DNA from: JBKPCD01 sp046727175
GTDB lineage: Bacteria > Acidobacteriota > Vicinamibacteria > Vicinamibacterales > 2-12-FULL-66-21
Length of the DNA: 13,864 bases
Direction of reading: 5' to 3'
NCBI GenBank assembly: GCA_046727175.1
Contig: JBKPCD010000109.1
Coordinates: forward strand, 1-13,864
Part shown: positions 1 through 4,974 of the stretch, piece after piece
How the letters are laid out: each line of letters begins with the position of its first letter
Position numbering within the stretch: position 1 is the stretch's first letter
The notes under the pieces: generated by a model
Told to the model about the DNA's origin: nothing
Databases searched by the model: none
Seen by the model: only the letters and a program-made list of their open reading frames with translations
Position numbers and translations under genes: made by a program

Positions 1-92
1 ATGCTGACATGCCGACCTTGGTCGCGGCACTTCGTGCACGCGATCGGCAACTCGGTTTCGTCATTGCTCAGGAGGAGCGGCAAGTCGCGTAG
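1..92 (+). CDS. Possible 3' end of an unrecognised coding frame (partial)
   Basis: The frame read from base 3 is open from the window edge to a TAG at 90-92. It gives about 29 residues, including LVAALRARDRQLGFV, an amphipathic, Arg-rich helix-like tail. I do not recognise a family. The tails of some serine recombinases look superficially like this, but that is only a resemblance. The frame could also be open by chance in GC-rich DNA, since 29 codons is too short for a composition argument. It lies upstream of, and points towards, the 3' end of the minus-strand GAF gene, so a real gene here would be convergent with it. Confidence 0.22.
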   Translation, partial: ADMPTLVAALRARDRQLGFVIAQEERQVA

Positions 93-151
93 TCGTCAAC
101 CGAGCCGCCGCTGAATTTCAACAGCCGGAGGGACATCCCCCCGGACAATCA

Positions 152-172
152 CTGATCCCTGATCCCTGATCG
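152..172. repeat. Three-copy 7-bp tandem repeat (CTGATCC)
   Basis: Three consecutive 7-mers, CTGATCC, CTGATCC and CTGATCG, lie in the 93-219 spacer between the possible left-hand frame and the stop of the GAF gene. The rest of that spacer shows nothing coding. Other spacers in this window also carry degenerate 7-bp periodicity (see 751-778 and 4922-4956), so this may be one of a family of heptameric spacer repeats. The function is unknown. Confidence 0.7.
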
Positions 173-219
173 TGACATCCAGAATCCGTCGTCGATAATC
201 TGGGTGCAATCCTCCCCCC

Positions 220-690
220 TCAACTCAGGAGGTGCGTCCGAAGTTTCGGGGCAATCAGCGCCGCCACTGCTTCCAGCAGTGCGCGATCCTCGGCGCCGAA
301 GGCAGCAGGGCGATCGCTGTCCACGTCGATTTCACCGAGCACGTCGCCGTTCTGGATGATGGGCACGACGATCTCGGCTCGGGTCTCGACGCTGCACGCC
401 AGATAACGAGGGTCCGCATCCACGTCGTCGACGACGATCGTGGTCTTTTCGGCCGCAGCGGCGCCGCAGATGCCCCGGCCGAGCGGAATTCGGGTGTGCG
501 GCGACGGTCTGCCGATGAACGGCCCCAGCACCAGTTCGTTGCCGTCGAGCAGGTAGAAGCCAACCCAGTTGTAGTCCGGCAGGTCCTGCTTCAGAAGCCG
601 CACCACAGCCTCCATCGCGCGGATTCCATGGTCGTGGCGTTCGACTGCCGCGCGAATTCTCTCGAGTGTGTCGCTGTATTTCTGGCGCAT
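220..690 (-). CDS. Single-domain GAF protein, free-methionine-(R)-sulfoxide reductase (fRMsr)-like
   Basis: The 156-residue protein is one GAF domain, the usual length of cytosolic fRMsr (YebR/MsrC) enzymes. That family reduces free methionine-R-sulfoxide using cysteines in the GAF pocket. Family landmarks are visible: NWVGFYLL (41-48), LVLGPF (53-58), GRGICGAAAA (71-80), YLACS (96-100), SEIVVP-like AEIVVPI (105-111) and GEIDVDS (119-125). Cys75 and Cys99 are 24 residues apart, matching the spacing of E. coli Cys94 and Cys118. The position of E. coli Cys84 (in the usual KPAC motif) is His65 within RPSPHT, so one redox cysteine is absent and the activity is uncertain. The protein could instead be a ligand-sensing GAF protein. 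The gene lies 101 bp downstream of the DUF4149-type gene on the same strand and may be cotranscribed with it. I see no Shine-Dalgarno before the ATG at 688-690. The start is supported because the N-terminal helix begins the fold as usual. Confidence 0.85.
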   Translation of the reverse strand: MRQKYSDTLERIRAAVERHDHGIRAMEAVVRLLKQDLPDYNWVGFYLLDGNELVLGPFIGRPSPHTRIPLGRGICGAAAAEKTTIVVDDVDADPRYLACSVETRAEIVVPIIQNGDVLGEIDVDSDRPAAFGAEDRALLEAVAALIAPKLRTHLLS

Positions 691-750
691 GGAAGGAGCT
701 CGTTTCGTTGTGGTTTTCCTCTACAACCTCGCGTTCACTGCTCCGCACGA

Positions 751-778
751 CGTTTTCGTACTTCTTATTTCCGACTTC
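751..778. repeat. Degenerate 7-bp tandem repeat, four units ending in TTC
   Basis: In the 691-791 spacer between the two minus-strand genes, positions 751-757, 758-764, 765-771 and 772-778 are four consecutive 7-mers that all end in TTC (for example GTACTTC and CGACTTC). On the minus strand this reads as GAA at every seventh base. The period is clear but the units are degenerate. It may be a decayed tandem repeat of the kind found in other spacers here. No promoter or terminator is evident in it. Confidence 0.5.
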
Positions 779-791
779 GAGTCTCCCCGTG

Positions 792-1280
792 TCAGTCTCT
801 GAGCTCCCAGAACATGATGAGCAGGCCGCCGGCGATTGGAACGACCTGCAGCCCGATCGAGAGCCCGTGAAGACGATCGAATGTGGCCCTGCGGGCGTCG
901 GTCGGAGGCAGGCTCGAGAACGGTGCGCCGATTGCCCGCTGAAGTTGCTCGATGCGTGGCGAGACGACCTGTCCCGAATACAACGTCGTGGCAAGCATCA
1001 CCGAGCTGATCGCGACGCGGACTGCAAATGGCCGTGGCGTAGGCCCGAGCACTTTGCGCGCGACGATCGACGCCAACAGGACGCCTCCACAGAGATACGC
1101 GAGCTTGTGAAAGCGCTTCAGCATTTCACCAAAGATTGCGCCGGCGAGAATGCGATCGTTTGAAACGTGACGGGCAGCGGTGACGTCGAACGTCGATGGT
1201 GCGGCAATCGCGCCGAGGACGAGCAGGCCGCCGAGCCACACGGCAACGGCCAGCAGGGCCGTGTACCGCAGCGCAAGCAT
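792..1280 (-). CDS. DUF4149-type four-helix membrane protein
   Basis: The 162-residue integral membrane protein has four hydrophobic segments at roughly 4-25, 57-77, 85-104 and 140-158. Motifs fit the DUF4149 (TMEM205-like) family: a first helix with WLGGLLVLGAIAAP (15-28), the GEMLKRFHKL turn (51-60) before helix 2, YSGQVVSPRIEQLQ (101-114) after helix 3, and FDRLHGLSIGLQ (134-145) leading into helix 4. The family's molecular role is not established, and nothing here reveals a substrate. The start at 1278-1280 is favoured because a consensus TATAAT lies exactly 6 nt upstream (leaderless architecture) and the first helix begins at once. The gene diverges from the DUF255 gene across 179 bp and is followed 101 bp later by the GAF gene on the same strand. 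Confidence 0.82.
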   Translation of the reverse strand: MLALRYTALLAVAVWLGGLLVLGAIAAPSTFDVTAARHVSNDRILAGAIFGEMLKRFHKLAYLCGGVLLASIVARKVLGPTPRPFAVRVAISSVMLATTLYSGQVVSPRIEQLQRAIGAPFSSLPPTDARRATFDRLHGLSIGLQVVPIAGGLLIMFWELRD

Positions 1281-1286
1281 CCACTC

Positions 1287-1292
1287 ATTATA
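1287..1292 (-). promoter_or_regulatory. Consensus -10 box (TATAAT) placed for leaderless transcription of the DUF4149-type gene
   Basis: On the minus strand a perfect TATAAT ends 6 nt before the ATG, so transcription would start at about the A of the start codon. A TTGGCA at 1306-1311 is only 13 bp upstream, too close for a normal -35, and I see no good -35 at 16-18 bp. The element is embedded in ATTATAAT, so it also reads as TATAAT on the plus strand. The only plus-strand gene downstream begins about 165 bp away. Confidence 0.55.
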
Positions 1293-1315
1293 ATTGGCTG
1301 TGATGTGCCAAGTCG

Positions 1316-1346
1316 GGCTTTGGGCCCACCGCGTTCGGCTTTGGGC
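1316..1346. repeat. Direct repeat of GGCTTTGGGC, 21-bp period, in the divergent spacer
   Basis: Two exact 10-bp copies (1316-1325 and 1337-1346) start 21 bp apart, about two helical turns, in the 179-bp region between the divergent DUF4149 and DUF255 genes. Same-face spacing would suit a dimeric regulator binding site, but no regulator is encoded nearby and the copies are short. I see no coding potential in the rest of 1281-1459. Confidence 0.4.
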
Positions 1347-1444
1347 GTGCCCGGAAGTTCATCGCGTACCGGTATCCTCGACCGATCACACGCAGTGAAC
1401 GGAGCAGCTTGCTTCCGCTACAGCGGTTGTCGGCAGAGCGCGCC

Positions 1445-1450
1445 TAAAGT
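1445..1450 (+). promoter_or_regulatory. Possible -10 box (TAAAGT) for the DUF255-type gene
   Basis: TAAAGT ends 9 nt before the GTG at 1460, giving a predicted start site only about 3 nt upstream of that codon. No matching -35 is visible. I list it because the same close -10/start-codon geometry recurs before four other genes in this window. Alone it would be weak. Confidence 0.25.
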
Positions 1451-1459
1451 CCAGAGGCT

Positions 1460-2965
1460 GTGAGCCGAGAGCCAATCTGGCGCATTGGGTTGGATATGTC
1501 CTCTGTTCACTGGCTCCCGTGGAGTGTCGATGCCTTCACGCGCGCACTCTCAGAAGGGAAGCCGGTGCTTCTTTCGATCACTGCACCGTGGTGTCGCTGG
1601 TGCCACGAGATGGACCGGACGAGCTACGCGGAGCCGCACATCACGTCGTTCATCAACGAACGCTTCGTGCCGATTCGCGTCGACGCGGACCGGCGCCCGG
1701 ACATCAGCGAACGTTACACGCTCGGCGGCTGGCCCACAACCGCGTTTCTAACGGCGGACGGTCATGTCGTCGGTGGAGGGACCTATGTCCGCCCGGATCG
1801 AATGGCGGACGCGCTGAAGCGCGTAGTCGCGGCGTTCGCGACGCGAGGGAGCGAAATCACAGAGCGTGCGAATTCGTCGGGTGACGACACCATCGGCAGA
1901 TCCGCAACGTCAGCACGCGCCACCGCAACGGCCGACTCGGTGTTCGAAACATTCGATGCGGCCTTTGGCGGGTTCGGCACCGAACCAAAGTTCCCGTTGA
2001 CCTGGCCGGTCCGCCTTGCACTCGATTTGTATCGCGAGTCGGGAAGCCAACACATGGCGGACATCGCGTCGACTTCACTCGATGCGATGGGATGGGGTCC
2101 GTTGTACGACGAAGTCGACGGCGGGTTCTTCCGGTGCGCCGCCACGCGTGATTGGCGGCAGCCGCGGTCCGAGAAACTGCTCGATCCCAACGCTGCGCTC
2201 GCGAGTGTCTATCTCGACGCGGCCGACGTGCTCGCGGTCAGCCGATATCGCGAACGCGCAGAGGACGTGGTGCGGTGGATTCAGAACTGGCTGGCCGATC
2301 CGGTGGACGGAGGCTGGGCGGGCTCCCAGCGCGCCGACGATGAGTACTATGCAGAGCAGAGTGCGGACGCCCGTCGCGGGAGGCCTGCTCCGGCAGTGGA
2401 TCGCGTGCTCTATGCCGCCTGGAATGGCGGCATGGTTTCCTCGGCGCTGAAATCGGCCCGCCTCTTCGGAGACGCCGCCCTGGGCGAGTTCGCGGTGAAG
2501 TCCCTCGAGCGCGTGCTGCTGGTGTGCTACCGTCCTGGTGCGGGGGTTGCGCACTACTTCGACGGAGAGCCCTGCGTGCGCGGTCTGCTCGACGATCAGA
2601 TAGCGATGGCGTCGGCGTCTCTCGACGCCTATGAAGCCACCGGCAACATCGTGTACGAGATGATGGCCGAGGAGCTCGTCCGGTACGCGTCACGGACGAT
2701 GTGGGATGCTGAAGGCGGTGGCTTTTTCGATCGGAAGGACGCGGACGAGTCGGAGCGAGTCGGGCTCATGACCCAGCGGCTGAAGCCGTTCGCCGCGAAT
2801 TGTGACGCAGCCATTCTCCTCCGGCGAGTCGCATCCGCCTCGGGAGATCACGAGTTTTCGACGATGGCCGACGCGATCCTCGCCGCGCTCGAGGCGAGCG
2901 CCGGCCGGCATGGGCCGGAGGCGGCACGTTACGTTGTCGCGACGCGTGCGGCAACAACCACTTGA
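1460..2965 (+). CDS. DUF255 thioredoxin-fold / six-hairpin protein, short YyaL (SPATA20) type
   Basis: The 501-residue, predicted cytosolic protein has an N-terminal thioredoxin-like domain (about 15-125). It carries a CxxC pair, Cys45 and Cys48 in APWCRWCHEM, then FINERFVPIRVDADRRPD (64-81) and GGWPTTAFLTADG (89-101). These are hallmarks of DUF255 proteins. The remainder resembles the family's alpha/alpha-barrel (glycosidase-like hairpin) domain: GGFGTEPKFP (170-179), DEVDGGFFR (217-225), EKLLDPNAALASVYLDAADV (238-257), AAWNGGM (319-325) and GLLDDQIAMASASLDAYEATG (375-395). Classical members run about 650-700 residues. Here the stretch between the GGWAGSQRADDEYY motif (284-297) and the WNG motif is only about 20 residues, so the module usually found there is missing. 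The physiological function of the family is not settled. The start is uncertain: GTG at 1460 keeps a few extra residues, while ATG at 1496 sits just before the conserved SSVHWLPW. Confidence 0.85.
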   Translation: MSREPIWRIGLDMSSVHWLPWSVDAFTRALSEGKPVLLSITAPWCRWCHEMDRTSYAEPHITSFINERFVPIRVDADRRPDISERYTLGGWPTTAFLTADGHVVGGGTYVRPDRMADALKRVVAAFATRGSEITERANSSGDDTIGRSATSARATATADSVFETFDAAFGGFGTEPKFPLTWPVRLALDLYRESGSQHMADIASTSLDAMGWGPLYDEVDGGFFRCAATRDWRQPRSEKLLDPNAALASVYLDAADVLAVSRYRERAEDVVRWIQNWLADPVDGGWAGSQRADDEYYAEQSADARRGRPAPAVDRVLYAAWNGGMVSSALKSARLFGDAALGEFAVKSLERVLLVCYRPGAGVAHYFDGEPCVRGLLDDQIAMASASLDAYEATGNIVYEMMAEELVRYASRTMWDAEGGGFFDRKDADESERVGLMTQRLKPFAANCDAAILLRRVASASGDHEFSTMADAILAALEASAGRHGPEAARYVVATRAATTT

Positions 2966-3018
2966 AAACGAGACGCGGATGTACGCGGACGCGCGCGAAT
3001 CATCTCGTTCAACGTCGG

Positions 3019-3027
3019 TGATACACT
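3019..3027 (+). promoter_or_regulatory. Extended -10 promoter element (TG-A-TACACT) of the transketolase gene
   Basis: TGATACACT has the form of an extended -10 (TGn followed by TACACT). It ends 12 nt before the transketolase ATG, so the leader would be only about 6 nt. No -35 is visible, which is common for extended -10 promoters, and there is no Shine-Dalgarno in the leader. The same hexamer-to-ATG distance occurs before the gene at 11649. Confidence 0.5.
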
Positions 3028-3039
3028 GCGACTGCTGCC

Positions 3040-4908
3040 ATGAGTACGACATCTACTGCTGCACTCCACAACGTTGCCACCCAGCTTCGGATCGATTCGG
3101 TCCTTTCGACGAGCGAAGCCGGCAGTGGTCATCCAACGAGCTGCCTCTCGGCGGCTGAGATCGTTGCCGCCTTGTTCTTCGGCGAGATGCGATTCGATCC
3201 GAAGAATCCGCAGAATCCCGACAATGATCGATTCGTATTGTCGAAGGGGCACGCCGCGCCCGTGTTGTACGCCGCGTGGGCCGAAGCGGGTCTGTTCCCG
3301 CGCGACGAGCTGTTGAAACTGCGCAGGATTGATTCCGACCTCGAGGGTCACCCGACGCCTCGGTTGTCTTTCGTCGATGTCGCGACGGGATCGCTGGGTC
3401 AGGGGATCTGCGCGGCGATAGGCACTGCACTCAACGGGCGGCTAATCGGCTCGGACTATCGGACGTACGTGCTGCTTGGCGATGGCGAAATGGCAGAAGG
3501 ATCGGTTTGGGAGTCCGCCGAGGTTGGCACCTATCGCCATCTGGACAACCTCTGCGTCGTGGTGGACGTCAACGGGCTCGGCCAGAGCCAGCCTACGCAG
3601 TTCGATCACAACATGGACGACATCGCGAGGCGGTGGACGGCGTTTGGCTGGCACGCCATGGTGGTCGACGGACACGACTTGTCGGCGCTGCTCGAGAAAT
3701 TCGCCGAAGCGCGCGCGACGAAGGGGAGGCCCTCGGCGATTCTCGCGCGGACGACAAAAGGCAAGGGCATCTCGTGGATTGAAGGGAAGGACGGCTGGCA
3801 CGGCAAGGCACTCAAGAAAGGCGACGAAACGGATAAGGCAATCGCCGAATTGAAGGCGCAGTTCGTTGCCGACGCACCGAAGCCTTCAATTCAACCGCCA
3901 CGTTCGAGATCTGCACCGCCTTCGCGACCGGATTTCGCGAAGATCCCTGCACCCTCGTATCGGATTGGAGAGAAGGTGGCGACGCGCGAAGCCTGGGGGA
4001 CGGCGCTCGCGGCGGTCGGCAATGCCGATCCTCGCGTCGTCGCGCTCGATGGCGACGTGAAGAACTCGACGTTCAGTGAGAAGTTCGAGAAGATCCACCC
4101 GGACCGGTTCTTCGAGTGCTTTATCGCCGAGCAGGTCATGGTTGGCGCCTCGATGGGGCTGGCAGCGCGCGGCGCCGTGCCGTTCGCCTCGACGTTTGCG
4201 TGCTTCCTGTCCCGCGCTGCCGACTTCATCCGGATGGCCGGCATATCGGCCGTCAACGTGAAGCTCGCCGGCTCGCACGCGGGCGTCTCGATTGGGGAGG
4301 ACGGACCTTCGCAAATGGCCCTCGAGGACCTTGCGATGATGCGCGCCGTACCGGATTGCACGGTGCTTTATCCGTGCGAGGCGGTCAGCACGGAACGCCT
4401 CGTCGTCGAAATGGCGCGGCACCGCGGCCTCGCGTACATGCGCACGTCGCGTCCGAAGACGCCCGTTCTCTACAAGCCGGACGAGTCGTTTTCAATCGGC
4501 GGCTCGAAGGTCCTGCGTCAGAGCGCAGATGACGTGGCCACAGTCGTCGCAGCCGGTGTGACCGTGTTCGAGGCGCTGACGGCGAGCGATCAGCTTGCGA
4601 AGGAGGGCGTGAACATCCGCGTTATCGACGCGTACTCCGTCCAGCCGATCGATGCCGACACGTTGATCGAGGCCGGCCGCGCGACGCGCGGCGCCATCAT
4701 CACCGTCGAGGATCACTACGCGGAAGGTGGTCTGGGAGACGCGGTCAGCGAAGCCGTTGCGGCCGCCGGCTTCGCTGTCCGCCGGCTCGCTGTTCGCGAG
4801 ATCCCGCGCAGCGGCCAGCCCGAAGAACTGCTGGACCGGTACGGCATCTCAGCGCGCCATATCGTCGAAGCGGTGAAACAGCTGGCGCGCGTTCCGAGTC
4901 GCGCGTAA
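3040..4908 (+). CDS. tkt: Transketolase, full-length, animal TKT-like type
   Basis: The 622-residue thiamine-diphosphate enzyme transfers two-carbon ketol units between sugar phosphates in the non-oxidative pentose phosphate pathway (cytosol). Domain order is normal: N-terminal PP domain (about 8-270), Pyr domain (about 310-475) and C-terminal domain (about 490-615). Visible catalytic or cofactor residues are His31 (GSGHPTS), His71 (SKGHAAP), His104, the ThDP/metal motif GDGE (147-150) to Asn178, His254, the cofactor-activating Glu364 (FIAEQ), His413 and Asp421 (SHAGVSIGEDGPSQ), and Arg468 (MRTSRP). The length (human TKT is 623) and segments such as DRFVLSKGHAAP, LGQSQP, AFGWHA, KNSTFSEKFEKIHPDRF and SIGEDGPSQMALEDLAM follow vertebrate TKT more closely than E. 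coli TktA, which is about 40 residues longer. A Pro/Ser-rich interdomain linker lies at 280-300. The gene stands alone, 74 bp after the DUF255 gene and convergent with the peptidase gene. Confidence 0.96.
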   Translation: MSTTSTAALHNVATQLRIDSVLSTSEAGSGHPTSCLSAAEIVAALFFGEMRFDPKNPQNPDNDRFVLSKGHAAPVLYAAWAEAGLFPRDELLKLRRIDSDLEGHPTPRLSFVDVATGSLGQGICAAIGTALNGRLIGSDYRTYVLLGDGEMAEGSVWESAEVGTYRHLDNLCVVVDVNGLGQSQPTQFDHNMDDIARRWTAFGWHAMVVDGHDLSALLEKFAEARATKGRPSAILARTTKGKGISWIEGKDGWHGKALKKGDETDKAIAELKAQFVADAPKPSIQPPRSRSAPPSRPDFAKIPAPSYRIGEKVATREAWGTALAAVGNADPRVVALDGDVKNSTFSEKFEKIHPDRFFECFIAEQVMVGASMGLAARGAVPFASTFACFLSRAADFIRMAGISAVNVKLAGSHAGVSIGEDGPSQMALEDLAMMRAVPDCTVLYPCEAVSTERLVVEMARHRGLAYMRTSRPKTPVLYKPDESFSIGGSKVLRQSADDVATVVAAGVTVFEALTASDQLAKEGVNIRVIDAYSVQPIDADTLIEAGRATRGAIITVEDHYAEGGLGDAVSEAVAAAGFAVRRLAVREIPRSGQPEELLDRYGISARHIVEAVKQLARVPSRA

Positions 4909-4921
4909 CGCGCCGGCGTTG

Positions 4922-4956
4922 GGGATTCGAGTTCCGTAATCGGGATTCGGAGATCC
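4922..4956. repeat. Degenerate 7-bp (GATTCGG-like) repeat between convergent genes
   Basis: The 66-bp convergent spacer (4909-4974) is largely made of imperfect 7-bp units related to GATTCGG: GATTCGA at 4924-4930, then GTTCCGT, AATCGGG and ATTCGGA in register. It resembles the heptad repeats at 152-172 and 751-778 in period but not in sequence. Confidence 0.35.
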
Positions 4957-4959
4957 CGA
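4940..4959. terminator. Small stem-loop between convergent genes, possible bidirectional terminator
   Basis: TCGGGAT (4940-4946) and ATCCCGA (4953-4959) form a perfect 7-bp stem with a 6-nt loop. It sits 31 bp past the transketolase stop and 15 bp past the peptidase stop, the right place for a shared terminator. No T-run follows on either strand, so intrinsic termination would be weak. The pairing could also be a by-product of the local repeat. Confidence 0.35.
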
Positions 4960-4974
4960 GCCGTCGAGCTACAG

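Noticed and set aside
211..232. CCTCC/GGAGG inverted repeat across the GAF stop codon, considered as a terminator
   Set aside because: Only 5 bp of stem with a 12-nt loop and no T-run in the direction of transcription.
232..1163. Plus-strand frames opposite the GAF and DUF4149-type genes
   Set aside because: They cross the intergenic spacer and oppose two recognisable genes. Translation shows no family features.
2967..3009. 7-bp inverted repeat AACGAGA/TCTCGTT after the DUF255 stop, considered as a terminator
   Set aside because: The loop would be 29 nt, there is no T-run, and it overlaps the transketolase promoter region. It is most likely chance.
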